DNA from: Podospora comata
Lineage: Eukaryota; Ascomycota; Sordariomycetes; Sordariales; Podosporaceae
Reading direction: 5' to 3'
Length of the DNA stretch: 64,000 nucleotides
NCBI GenBank assembly: GCA_017354895.1
Contig: CP071494.1
Coordinates: forward strand, 434,001 to 498,000
Every line of letters starts with the position of its first letter. The first letter of the stretch is position 1. A model generated the notes under the pieces. It made no database searches. It worked only from the letters and a program-made list of their open reading frames with translations, and was not told the DNA's origin. A program made the translations under genes and the position numbers. Of the stretch, positions 52,901 through 63,689 are shown in pieces.

Positions 52901-54376
52901 CTCGGATGAAATATCTCACCAATTACCCAAGGGGAACCTTCCGAGTCCTAAAAACGGTGTGGATGACGAACGAGGATCCGGCAGAAATCCTGCCCAGAAC
53001 CGGCAACATATTGGTGGGTAACACACGATGCTGAATGGAAAAGCTCGAGACCTGCCCCTGCAAGGTGCTAACTTCACATTTCACAGGCAACACTCTCACA
53101 ATATGTCCCGTCGCTCCATCATGTTCAACTATCATATCCCTTAGTGTCAAATAGGTAGGTAGGTATACCTCATAACAGAGTCCTCTGCTCGTTTTCGTGA
53201 TTAGAATACGCTTCACATGGACCAGACATACTCGGAGCACATGCTCCTTGTCACACAAGAGCTCAGTCACCTTCCCTGCTCAAGGGTTATCCCCGGCACT
53301 TTCCGAGTTCCCGGAACGCTGTAAACAACAATTATTGAACGGCTGAAGGCATCTGCAAGATTGCTCACCAATATATTTACACCACATGAACATCGTAGAG
53401 CCGTAGCTGCCCGTTATTACATGCCCATACCACTTGGCATAGAACGCTCCACAGCAGTCTACCTTATCACATAGCCAAGCATTGCTCATGATGGAAAAGC
53501 AAAGTCATGATTATCCCAAACAAGAACGTCACACACGCCAAGGAGACTATCACTGAATATGAGCTCCCTTAAATTTCCTCATAGATCCTCCAAGTACAGA
53601 GCAGGATCTAATATTCAGGGGCAACAACATTTGTGTAACTTCATGAACAAACACAGTACCAACAGCAATACTACTCTCTGGGAACTGAACACAAGAAAAA
53701 GAATTTATGCAGCTCTGACAACTCCATCTCACCTGCAGTTAAACTATTGAACTTGTGTGAAGTATAACCACAGAAGCTGACAAGCAGCCCAAGAATCCTT
53801 GATGAGATATTGACATCTTGACTCCTTTTTCGCGACAAAACCTCAAAGCCAAGTTGTCTCTGAACTACGCTGCCAACTAACACACTTACCCACATGTAAA
53901 AACGACGTCCCCCTCCTCCTAAAAGATGGCGCGCTACCGCCAGTAGCACCCAATAGTCTGGATTGTGCGTGTAACCATCCTCCTCCGGCGGCTGCAACAG
54001 CCACAAGACCACACCATCATGGCGCGGATGAGGCTGAATCCGTAAGCACTTCACATATGTTCAACCACACCACAGCCAACTTTCTACTCGCAACTACCAG
54101 CTCAGAGTCGAAGATAGGTAATCATCCATAACGTCGTAAAACCATGACAGTCTTGCTGACCATCATATGATGCCGTCTTCAACCACTCATATACATACAA
54201 TGACGCGGAACTGAATACTATGTGCTTTTGCGTAGCTGGAATAGATAGATAACAACAGCCTCTTCTCCTTGGTGTGGCCCATGTCCCTTCATGCAAAATT
54301 ATGAACTCATGATCTAACTCATCACCGAGAGCCCATTCGGCTCTTTGGTGTGTTTTCGGTAAAATGGAAGAAAAAA
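49961..54376. other. 4.4-kb intergenic region between the oxidase and DPB2
   Basis: Begins with the promoter of the multicopper oxidase (minus strand) and ends with the 3' UTR of the polymerase epsilon subunit gene. It contains only short frames without motifs. A minus-strand frame at 50549-51391 includes one hydrophobic stretch, made by a GTT/TTG-type low-complexity run, and is not convincing. This gap separates the pigment-type genes from the compact housekeeping block. Confidence 0.5.
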
Positions 54377-56887
54377 CTAGAATGTGCAGTCCCTCACTTT
54401 CCCGGTCCTCCCAGCTTCATACTCGATCCACCTGGCCACGCCCTTCTTCCCGCTCACGAGAATGCTGCTCGGATTCATGACATGACAGCCCTCGTAGGTG
54501 ACGCAAAATGGTGGAGCGGTCGTATCAACCAGCACCACCGCGGTCGGAAGCGGGTAGAGATACAGCGGAGAAGTGTAATCCCAATGAACCGGCCTGATCG
54601 ACTGTCGGAATGGAGCCAGATAGCCCTGATCCAGAATCGTCTTGACCAGTTTTCTTGCCGCCAACACATCATACGGCACCGCATTCGGATCTGCCACCGG
54701 TGACGGTTGTTGCTCCTGCTGCTGCTCATCCCCATCCACCTCCATAGCATCCCCATTGTCCTGCGTTGCCCCAGCCATCTCCACATCCCCATCCCCCTCC
54801 GCCTCCTTCCCCTTCAACCTCACATTCGCCCTCCTCAGCCTAGCCGAGATGTCATCCCTAAACACCACCACCTCATGACCAGGCCCAAACAAACTCAACC
54901 GACTCGGATTACTAGTCCACACCGCCTCCCCCCCCTTCTTCTCCCCCGTCAATCCCGCCTCTTGGTTTGCCGCCGCAAACGTCCTCCTCACCCGGCTGGT
55001 GAACAACCCCGGAACCCCCCTTCTCGGCAACGGCACCGCCGCCCCTCCCCCAAAAGCCGAAACCCACCCGTCGTTATCGCCAGGCACAAACACAAACGTC
55101 GCCGTGGTCAACAAGGTGGGAAAATCCGCCAGTGTCGACGCCAGCGCGTCAAAGTACTCCTTGTACTCTATACTCCCCGCCCCTCCCGTCCCCGTCGTGG
55201 CCCCCCCACCATGGCTGGCCATCACCCCGCAACTGGTGAAATTGCCGGTAATGATAAAGCTCATCGGTGTCTCCCCTTCCCCGTCGGTGGCATACAAACT
55301 GAGCACCTTTTTCAGGGCTTGCAAACTCTTCGGTTGGTCAAGGTTGAGTTCACCGAGTATCACGATCCGTGATCGTTGCTGGCCGGCGGGTTGCTGTCGT
55401 AGCAGCCGCTGTTCCAGTTTTCTCATCTTGCTGCCAATGGCGCGTTCACTCCCTACCCCGAGGAAATCAATCCATCCGAATCCACCCCCAATGGTATGCT
55501 CCTCGTCCCCAGCCATGCCATCCAGCCCGCTAACACCCAAGGTAGCGCGCCGTTTTTCACAGGGAGGCTGTCCGATGAAGAAACCTTGGAATCGGCCTCC
55601 TATCGTGCCTCCTACTCCCGAACTGCCAGACAGTCCCTTGCCGACGGATTCTTCTTCCTCTTCGTAGATGCCGTCTACCAGGATAATCATACCTGGTGTG
55701 AACCAGGCCGAGTCATAGGGGATGGCTGCTGCGTGAGAGAGGTCAAGGGTGATGGCTCCGGTTAGGTCGGTTATGGCTAGGGCACCGGTGGGGAGGACGA
55801 TTAGCATGCCTAGCAGGAGGTGAGTGGTGCCATGGCGACCCAATAAGTTGGCGATGGGGGTGATTTTATGGGAGCGGAAAGAAGCGTTAGAGGATGAGCG
55901 GGAAAAGGAGGTGACGGCAGAGGTTTGGAAGGATTCATTCCTCAACAGACGTTGGTGGATGATGTGGTAACGGTTGCGGAAGCTGTCGGTTTTGTGAGAG
56001 GGCGGTGGGAGGAGGCTTGGAGGAGTTGTTATTCTGAATGATGTTAGGCCTAATGTTGAGATAGGGGGTAGAAAGGGGGTCACTCACCTTTCAAAGTGCT
56101 TCTTGGCCACATTATACGTAAACCTCGGCTGCTCAAAAGCCGACACAACCTTCAACCACCTCCTTGCGTCTTTGCTTCCATCCTCATCAAGCTCATCATC
56201 TTCCCCGCCCAACCCAATACCCGACATACCAAAACTAGTCTGGCTGTCCTCTCTTGCCAAACTCGTAGGACGCAGCCCCAACCTGGTCTTGGAGTGGTCT
56301 GCCTCGTCACTTGCTTCCAGCATCAAACTATTCTGCCGGCTGAGGCCACCTCTCTGACCATTACCTCCCGTGATAATCCTCCCACCGCTCATATTTCCCT
56401 CCAAATTCTTCAGTATATCCTTCAGCTCTGGGCTTGCGCCGTCAACAATCACCCCGCCATTCCTGTTCTTCCACCCCCTAGCTACCTCTTCCAGCACCTT
56501 CTCCGCTAGCCCTTCCTCTCGCCATCCTGATCCGCAGTGTCGGCCGATAAAAGAGGCTAGTTCTTGTAGAGCGGAGGATGTAAGAGTTAAATTGTGTTTC
56601 TTGGTAAAAGTTCTAAAGGCAAGGGGTCGGAGTGTAGGCGGGGGCAGGATAATAGGTAGGATTGCAGCTTTGGCGGGCGCTGGTGGTTGGAAGGGTCGCA
56701 AAGGGTGGGCGGGAGTTGCGAAAGCAGGCGAGGAAGACGGGATTGGGTTTTCTGCTGCTGCAACATTCTTCCGAGCACCGAAGAAAGGGGTGGGAGGAGG
56801 TTTTGGGCGTTTGCGCTTTTCGGGGCTGGTGTTTTCTTGGCTTTGTTTCTTTTTGAGGGACTTTGAGGGACTGGAAACGATCATCAT
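54377..56887 (-). CDS. dpb2: DNA polymerase epsilon subunit B (Dpb2)
   Basis: Non-catalytic second subunit of the leading-strand replicase, needed to link the polymerase to the CMG helicase. Exons (minus): 56088-56887 and 54377-56033, with one 54-nt intron. The product is 818 residues. The N-terminus is basic and Pro-rich. Residues about 90-140 match the helical N-terminal domain of the family. An OB-fold region lies near 330-400 (MLIVLPTGALAITDLTG). A calcineurin-like phosphoesterase fold follows from about 490 (RIVILGELNLDQ), lacking the usual metal-binding Asp/His set, as expected for this inactive family. It ends in the typical VARWIEYE..KVRDCTF tail. The intron join was chosen because it gives KHFER followed by an in-frame Pro-rich segment and a total length divisible by three. 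It is divergent from the mitochondrial-type gene. Confidence 0.92.
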
Positions 56888-57258
56888 TTTGTCGGTCTGT
56901 TTTGTATGTCTTCTATACTTGTACTATCGTAGGAAAATAGGTGTCTGGTATTTGCAGCAGTTCGGTCGGGTGGTGTGGTGCTCTGGTCTCCAGATACTGC
57001 CTGGTCACTGGAAACAAAAGTCATGTCGGAGGACAGGGACAGGAAGCGCGTTAATTGACCCTCCAGGGTCGCGCGTCTTAGCGCGTTTTGCGGGGCACAA
57101 TAGCGACAGGGGTCTATGAGCAGGGGTTACGCTGCTGGCGGCAACTGGAGCTCGAGAAAGCTTCAGCACAATGCCGTCATTGTCGCACTGCAAAGCTCGA
57201 GAGCTTCATTTTCAAAGACTATCTTTCAAGGCTTTAGGGATCTGATCAATTGCCCACC
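56888..57258. promoter_or_regulatory. Divergent promoter between dpb2 and the mitochondrial-type gene
   Basis: Only 371 bases separate the two start codons, so both genes probably share this region. It contains a tight cluster of CGCG cores, listed separately. Confidence 0.6.
57047..57085. promoter_or_regulatory. Cluster of CGCG cores, candidate MBF/MCB-type cell-cycle sites
   Basis: CGCG occurs at 57047-57050, overlapping within 57070-57075, and at 57082-57085. That is three sites within 39 bases, about 160-200 nt upstream of the dpb2 start. MCB elements (core CGCG) drive G1/S expression of replication genes in yeasts. Function here is inferred from position and target type. Confidence 0.4.
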
Positions 57259-58090
57259 ATGATACTGTCAACACGTCTCCAGGTCCCAAGACAGCTCCCC
57301 CGTGTGGTGCGGGGCATTTCAACCCTCCCTAACAACTCCAATATCGTACGCCTGAAATCCCACCATCTTTTCATTAGGTAGGGCAGAGCTAACAAATCTC
57401 ATAGAAAGTCTTCCCTCACCCAACTCAACCCTCTTCATATCTCCTCACATTGCTCTCCAGAGACCCACCAACACCTTCACTCGCCATTGGCACCACTACC
57501 GCTATCCCACCTACCCCCAGGTCCTTCCAGCACAATCCTAAATTTCTCACCATATTGGATGAGGTCCTCACCAAGCATGCCATCAACGATCCCGGCTTGA
57601 AAGCTCAAGCTCAGGCTTTTGCCTCTCCTGGCGGATTTACCTTCATTCACAATCCAGGAAAAAAGGATAGGGGAGCTGGGGGTGGCGGTGGTGCGAGTGC
57701 CGAAGGCGGTGCTGGTGGAGCTGGAGTTGGTGGATGGGTGCATCTGAGCGATGCGAGAAATCCTCCTGATTTCGGGAGGATAGCTTGGTAGGTTCCGTTC
57801 TCGTAGGCATGATAGATATGTCGTGGAATTAACATGCCAGAACAGGCCAGAGGACATCTTTGGAAGTGTGGAGGTCAATGGGAAAGGTAAAATTGTTGGC
57901 AACTACCAGCCAAGTGGGACGTACCGAATTGTGACGAATCAGGGAATGTGAGTTTTGATTGTTTTCCATCACTACACTCATTTGTAATTGTGGATGCTGA
58001 TTAAATGAACGCAGTCTTGGGCTGAGTCCATTTCTTCAAGAAAGGCTCCTAGCTAGGCTTCGCGAAGAAGAGAGCAAGGAGCAAAAATAA
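57259..58090 (+). CDS. Conserved fungal protein, predicted mitochondrial, function unknown
   Basis: Exons by eye: 57259-57345, 57405-57787, 57846-57947 and 58015-58090; introns are 59, 58 and 67 nt. The product is 215 residues. The N-terminus (MILSTRLQVPRQLPRVVRG) is rich in Arg and hydrophobic residues and lacks acids, which suits a mitochondrial presequence. A Gly/Ala-rich loop is encoded around 57,675-57,740. After it comes a conserved-looking block: WVHLSDARNPPDFGRIAWPED, then SGTYRIVTNQGILGLSPFL, and an acidic-basic helical tail. I believe similar uncharacterised proteins occur across filamentous ascomycetes, but I cannot name a family. The first exon was chosen because it supplies the presequence and a phase-0 donor matching the next exon. 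It is divergent from dpb2 and convergent with sub1. Confidence 0.75.
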
Positions 58091-58428
58091 TGATTCTCTG
58101 GAGAATGTTAGTTGTGTACGATAGGTTGGCATACAAATTTATACCCAACTTTACTTCGATGTTGATGCACATTTTGATGTTCATGGTTGAAAGAGTCCAA
58201 GCGATGATTACAAAGACTGGGATTTGTGGAGGACTCTTATGACCAGCCCATAAACCTATCGACAGAGCAAAGCAAAATAGTAGATTACAAATCATTATTG
58301 GCCGTTGACCCATACCATTTACCCGACCGTTTACCCACCAGAAGCATATCGGAAAGCAGATACATTGAAAGAATAGCACAACTGCTGCAGAGCCGTGCAT
58401 CAATAGGACCAAAGACTATGCCGAGTCT
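58091..58428. other. Convergent 3' region between the mitochondrial-type gene and sub1
   Basis: The stop codons of the two convergent genes are 338 bases apart. The stretch is A/T-richer than the flanking coding DNA and should hold both polyadenylation sites. No further gene was seen. Confidence 0.6.
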
Positions 58429-59045
58429 CTACTCATTGTCCTCCTCGTCTTCATCCTCTTCATCGTCTTCCTCCTCCTCGCTCGTCACTTCAATGTTGGA
58501 CTTTTTGGCCTTCTTGGATTCGGTCTTTGTGGCAGGTTTACTGCTACTGCCGCCAACTCCAGTAGGAACATCGTCCACCTCGACCCCCTGCGAGCGCAAT
58601 TCCTCGTTCAATTGCGGGATGGCCTTGAGGAAGGCTTTGTATTGGTCAATAGAGAGCGAGATACCCTATCATTATGTCAGATGACTCTCATGGCAAAAAC
58701 AAATTTGTGACGCCTACCTTTTTACCAGGCCTCAACTCGCCATCCGGTGTGGTGTAGTACTCTCGAACATTAACCAGAGTGGCATTCTTGAACTTTGAAG
58801 CACCGACACGACGATTGTTGCCAAGCTATTGGACATGTTAGTCAAAATGAAACGGCTATATTGGAAGGAATATTAGTACAGACCTCCCAGTAAGCGTTGC
58901 CCTCTCCATCTGTGCCTTTGCCGCCGCTTGGAGTGGCCTTGGGACGCTCCTGCTTCTGCTTCTTGGCGGGAGCCGCCTTTCTCTGGGGAATGTCTTCCTC
59001 ATCGCTCTCGATCTGAACGCGACCTCTCTTCTTGTACGACGACAT
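58429..59045 (-). CDS. sub1: Transcriptional coactivator PC4/Sub1
   Basis: Single-stranded-DNA-binding coactivator of RNA polymerase II transcription, nuclear. Exons (minus): 58884-59045, 58718-58825 and 58429-58665; introns are 58 and 52 nt. The product is 168 residues. A basic and acidic N-terminus (MSSYKKRGRVQIESDEED) precedes the PC4 core, which begins near the YWELGNNRRV junction and continues through KFKNATLVNVREYY, then a GELRPGKKGISLSI segment. This is the classic PC4 fold signature. The C-terminus has a Lys-rich segment and ends in a long Glu/Asp run encoded by GAG/GAA repeats at about 58,432-58,480. The first donor is GTCTGT rather than the usual GTAAGT type, but it is the join that keeps the PC4 motif intact. 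Confidence 0.92.
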
Positions 59046-59807
59046 GATTGCGAGTTGGTAACGCGATGTGTGACAGGAGATAAATAACTGACAAGGAAAT
59101 GAATGGGTCAAGTAGTAAGTAAAGCGGTATGATTGATCAAGTTGCAATTTTGCGTTGGGTTGTGAGATAAGTTTTTTTTTTCAGAAGAACTGCGGGGCAG
59201 TGAAGAGAGGTATCTGGAGTGCTGAGCAGTGAGCTCTCATGAAATCAAATCTCTCACAAAACCAGGCTTCCAATAATTTCCCAACGCCTCAAACGCGAAG
59301 GCTTGATAGTGACGTGCCTTCCGGGCTGGTGGTCTTGACGCGTTTTCACGTGAGAGGTACCTCGACTGTGATATTAATCGATGCCCCACTCATGATTAGG
59401 GTCGCTTGGCAGATGCAGCACGGACTCTTGAGCGGGCACCATTCGAGGTGTCAGGCGGTCTTGGCCGTCAGGAGTGGAAACCCGGAATGTTGAATTGCTG
59501 GGAAAGGCCCCTGATTGACTAAAAATATAGAAAGCTTGGGGCTTGTTTCGTCCTTCAACAGAAATCCGGGGGAGATTGGGAAGTGATCAAAATACCATTT
59601 ACATATCTTTAATGCCTTCCTCAAGCTCAACTTAGCCTGTTTTAATCCTGTTCGGTTTCCTCCATAAGCTTTGTATTCAGACTGCTTTCCCAACGGTGCG
59701 ACAAAGCGCCGTCCCCCGCTCACTTCTCCCACCTTTAAATCGTTCGATCCTCCCTGCGGTGAGCCGTGTCTCCCGTCGCGGTTGAAGCGAATCTTCAACA
59801 ATTCTAT
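59046..59807. promoter_or_regulatory. Divergent promoter region between sub1 and the PXA/PX gene
   Basis: 762 bases separate the divergent start codons. A T run lies near 59,171-59,181. No coding frame with a recognisable motif occurs, so this probably holds both promoters and 5' leaders. Confidence 0.6.
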
Positions 59808-62800
59808 ATGAGCCAACAAGATGCGCCTAGCTCGGGCGCGACTCCCGATTGCACAATGGAAGATCGCAAAGATCTCGAACCCAGCGCGATAGCTGCGACC
59901 GCTGCGACCGAGATACCGACACTTGACGAGAGCACCGTTGCAGCGATCGTTGCTGCTGCTGCTGCTGCTGACGACGCAGTTCCGAGCCCTCCGAATGCGC
60001 CGCCCACAGACGACAGTGTTTCGACCAAAGTGTTTCGCTTTCTGTCCACAGCAACGCCAGAAACACTAGGTGGTGTAGCGGTTGGTCTGGCTGCCACGAC
60101 ATACCTGGTCCTGGGGAGACTCGGTCTCGTGTTGATAGGGGCATTCGGCGGGATAGTTACTTTCATCCAATGGGAGCAACGGAACCCTGATGTGGCACGA
60201 ATCGTCCGCGGTGAAAGAGGCATAGACGTCCTCGCACGACTGCTAGAGACCAAAAACAAGGTCATTCAAGAGAAGGAGGAGGGCGCCGACGCTCAGGATT
60301 GTGCCTTGATTCGCGGATTTGAGGATCTGAGGCCCGAAACCCGTGAGGCCATGAATGAACTCGTCGATGCTGTTGTCGACAACTATGTAAAGTGGTGGTA
60401 CTCGCCAATCGTGTCATCAGACAAGTTCTTCCCACTGGCTTGTCGGAAGACGCTTACAGCGTTCTTAACGTCGGCATCCAACCACCTTGCGAGAAAGCGA
60501 CCGGCCGACGCGTTTCTTGACGTTCTGACAAACTCGTCCTCTATCCTGGTTGTGTTCTTTTCCGAACTATCCAATGCCTTTACAGAGTTGCCGGCCGACT
60601 CTAAGCTCTCAGCGGCGGATACTGTCTACAATTACCTTGCTGCTCATCCAGACTCTAATCTGGCCAGCCTGTTGAACCAAAAGCAGCAGGCAAACAAGTT
60701 CCGAATGATTTCAGAAGACCTGCTCAACTTTTTGGAGCGTTCCTCGTACGAATGTGAACCGGCCAGAGTGTTTCTGAGGGAGATGCTGGCCGGTGTTGTT
60801 TTGGAAATGACACTTCAGTCTTTCTCAAAGCCTGAATTCATCAATTCCTGGATTGTTTATCTTCTAGAGGCCGGTGAGCCGGATCTCAATCAGGCTATCG
60901 ACGTGGGAATGCAGACTGGTCCTGATGTGGCGTTTGCAGATATTGACGGCAACGTGGGCAACATCGGGCTCACTAAGGGCAATAGGAATTCTTTTGATCA
61001 TGAGCGGGCGAGGCGCAAAGAATCCTTGGCGCACAAAAAGAAGCTCAGCAAAGCTGAGGAAGAGATGGAACTGGCCATGGAAGAAATGAAACGACTGAAC
61101 CAGATGATTGCAGATGAGACTACGCTCTTGGCCGAGTCGTCTCAAAACGAACCGAAGCACCACGAAGCAACGACTACAAACGAAACCCAGAATGGGCAGG
61201 AAACCCAGGGGGATTCAGCATCCCAACCTAAGCCGGTTGATACCACGTCAAAAGATCTGTCAAAGAGCATCGGCAGCGATAGCTCTTCAAGCAAGAATGA
61301 TGCTATCAATACGCCTGTAACACCTCTTTCTGCCACCACACCTTCGAGCCAAACGTCTCCTTCGGCATCGCAAAATCGATCAGCAGTGGCAGCGACAGCG
61401 GGCTTCACAAGCTTCGACCAGCTTGTGCCCCCAGCTCGAGAGGGATCGGAGGTTGACTCTATAGTGGAGGCTGCCAAACCACCATTGACGGTACACAACG
61501 CTAACATCACTGTTCTCGATGAGCCTGGTGACAAGCCGATCAAGTCTAAACCCGTCTGGGATTATCTAGTTCAGATCGAACCTGCCACCACACTCTATCC
61601 TGGCTGGATGATCATCAGAAAGTACAGCGACTTTGAGGTACTCCATGAAGTGTTGAGGCGGATTGCGACTATATCAGGTGTTGTCATCTTCTCACAGCAG
61701 CACAATGTGCTCCCTCCCTGGAAAAACCACACCCGCACTTCCTTGAGGATCGAACTAGAGCGCTATCTGAAAGACGCCTGCCGGCACCAGAGTTTGGCTG
61801 AAAGCGAGGGCTTGAGAAAGTTTATGGAGAGAGACAACGGGCATCTTCCCCAGCCAAAATCAGGCCTCCAGGCATTTGAAAAGATTGGCAAGAACGTGTT
61901 GGGGGTATTGGCGAGCGCACCCTTGGAGGGCTCCAAAGCTGTGATGGATGGCGTGACTGGAGTGCTGGGGAATATCGGACTGGGACCGCAGAAAAAGCCA
62001 GCGCCGGTCCCATCAGCACCACCTTCCGCCCTACAGGACGTGACAGCGGCCAGTCGCCTTTCTATGTCAACCCTTTCTCGAAATGACAGTACTCTGTCGC
62101 TGAATCGGTTGACCAGCAAGACTCGCGACAGCATAGACAGCCAGCGCTCGTCGGTAGTGGCCACCCAGCCGCCCAAACTTCCCGCTATGGATCGTCGTCC
62201 TAGTTATAACTCTCAAGGTGATGCGGAACCTGAAGCCAGCTTGCGTCCATCAAGAGCGTCGGCCAGAAACAGCAGAGAGCAAAGCAGAACTTCTAGCCGA
62301 GCGCCTGCACGTTCACCTTCTATTCTCAGTTTCGATGGGTTCCGTCTTCCTCCCCCACCCGACATGATCACGGACGACTACGAATCCCCCATTAGCCCCC
62401 AAGGGCGCTTACCAGAGCATCTTACTCACCATTCCCGCTCGCTGACGATGCCCACCCTCAGCAGTCAGCGGATTAACGGTCCGCCATTGACAGGGAAGCA
62501 GCACACAAAGCTCTCTGAGCAAGAGACTAGGGTAGCAGTGGAGCTCATGTTTGCCGTCATCAACGAAATGTACACCCTCTCCTCGGCCTGGAACATTCGG
62601 AGAACACTCCTCGCGGCCGCCAAGTCATTTCTTCTCCGCCCCGGCAATCCCTCGCTGTTGTCAATCCAGACCTTGATTCAGCAGTCTGTCCTTGACGCCA
62701 ATACGTCTGACGCCGGAATCGCCACCCATTTGAAAAAGTTGAGGCAGAATGTAATGCCTACTGAAGAGGAGAAGAAGGAGTGGCCAGCAGAGATGACTGC

Positions 62801-63002
62801 CGAGGAAAAGGAAGCCTTGAGGGTCAAGGCAAGGAAGTTGCTGATCGAGAGTGGGGTACCGGCTGCCTTGATGGGAGTTATGGGACAGGCGGCGACGAGC
62901 GAGGCACTGGGACGGTTGTTTGACTGCTTACAGATCGAGGAAGTGGCAAGGGGATTAATGTTTGGAGTTGTGCTACAGGCTGTGAGGACTGTCACGCACT
63001 GA
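59808..63002 (+). CDS. PXA-PX-nexin-C domain membrane protein (sorting nexin family)
   Basis: Phosphoinositide-binding membrane protein of 1,064 residues in a single exon, starting MSQQDAPSSG. The first true ATG in frame is at 59808. Residues about 40-60 are Ala-rich. One or two membrane segments lie at about 86-120 (GVAVGLAATTYLVLGRLGLV). A PXA domain follows at about 160-370, then a charged coiled-coil and Ser/Thr-rich linker. The PX domain lies at about 580-690 with the signature IIRKYSDFEVLHEVL. A second Ser-rich linker leads to a nexin C-terminal domain at about 910-1060. No RGS domain was recognised, which separates it from Mdm1/SNX13-type proteins. Relatives act in endosome/vacuole or ER-contact traffic. 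It is divergent from sub1. Confidence 0.88.
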   Translation: MSQQDAPSSGATPDCTMEDRKDLEPSAIAATAATEIPTLDESTVAAIVAAAAAADDAVPSPPNAPPTDDSVSTKVFRFLSTATPETLGGVAVGLAATTYLVLGRLGLVLIGAFGGIVTFIQWEQRNPDVARIVRGERGIDVLARLLETKNKVIQEKEEGADAQDCALIRGFEDLRPETREAMNELVDAVVDNYVKWWYSPIVSSDKFFPLACRKTLTAFLTSASNHLARKRPADAFLDVLTNSSSILVVFFSELSNAFTELPADSKLSAADTVYNYLAAHPDSNLASLLNQKQQANKFRMISEDLLNFLERSSYECEPARVFLREMLAGVVLEMTLQSFSKPEFINSWIVYLLEAGEPDLNQAIDVGMQTGPDVAFADIDGNVGNIGLTKGNRNSFDHERARRKESLAHKKKLSKAEEEMELAMEEMKRLNQMIADETTLLAESSQNEPKHHEATTTNETQNGQETQGDSASQPKPVDTTSKDLSKSIGSDSSSSKNDAINTPVTPLSATTPSSQTSPSASQNRSAVAATAGFTSFDQLVPPAREGSEVDSIVEAAKPPLTVHNANITVLDEPGDKPIKSKPVWDYLVQIEPATTLYPGWMIIRKYSDFEVLHEVLRRIATISGVVIFSQQHNVLPPWKNHTRTSLRIELERYLKDACRHQSLAESEGLRKFMERDNGHLPQPKSGLQAFEKIGKNVLGVLASAPLEGSKAVMDGVTGVLGNIGLGPQKKPAPVPSAPPSALQDVTAASRLSMSTLSRNDSTLSLNRLTSKTRDSIDSQRSSVVATQPPKLPAMDRRPSYNSQGDAEPEASLRPSRASARNSREQSRTSSRAPARSPSILSFDGFRLPPPPDMITDDYESPISPQGRLPEHLTHHSRSLTMPTLSSQRINGPPLTGKQHTKLSEQETRVAVELMFAVINEMYTLSSAWNIRRTLLAAAKSFLLRPGNPSLLSIQTLIQQSVLDANTSDAGIATHLKKLRQNVMPTEEEKKEWPAEMTAEEKEALRVKARKLLIESGVPAALMGVMGQAATSEALGRLFDCLQIEEVARGLMFGVVLQAVRTVTH

Positions 63003-63689
63003 GGAAGTCATACGTACTTGTCAGGAACCAAGTGTACGAGTAATGTGGTGAAATGCTTGTTGATGTTTGAGATGCCGGGATAGGATTATCGGTTATAATT
63101 AATGTCAGATGATTGGTGGCGGGCTGGACGGAATGATTACTGGTTCTGATACCACCCTGAGAGTTATGGGATGAGAAATAACACACCTGTTGGGATGGGC
63201 TTGTGCCATCTTTTGTGTTTTGCTTATGAAATTAGTTCTTTTAATACACATTTATCGGAGGTTTTGATTACAATTGAGTTTGACTTGGGAGCACGGGTGG
63301 TTTTGATGTGTAAGTCCAAATCTAGCTAGGTCCAAGACATGTGACCCAAGCGTCGGCGTCTGTAACCGAGCTGCCCATAATGGCAACCTGGCCTTATGTA
63401 AGCATGCATTTCGATCACATCGACGACTACCTGCTCTTGTTGATGATCACTTGGCAGTCTCACTCACACGTCTGATGACACTGGTTCCAAGTTTTTTTTG
63501 GAATCTCATAAAACGAAATCTCACACAATATCATTGGACTTCTCACTCGCTCAAATCCAACGGTGGAAGACAATGTTCTAAATTGCTCCTTAGCCGCTCG
63601 CATCTGGCATTCGCAGCGATCTTGGCTTACGGCATCACAGGCCTACAGCACCACATACAAACAGCGCTACAGAGTGAAATTCCAACATC
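63003..63689. other. Intergenic region before the TMEM19-type gene
   Basis: Holds the 3' UTR of the PXA/PX gene (A/T-rich around 63,080-63,260) and the promoter of the next gene on the same strand. No separate gene is supported. Confidence 0.55.
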
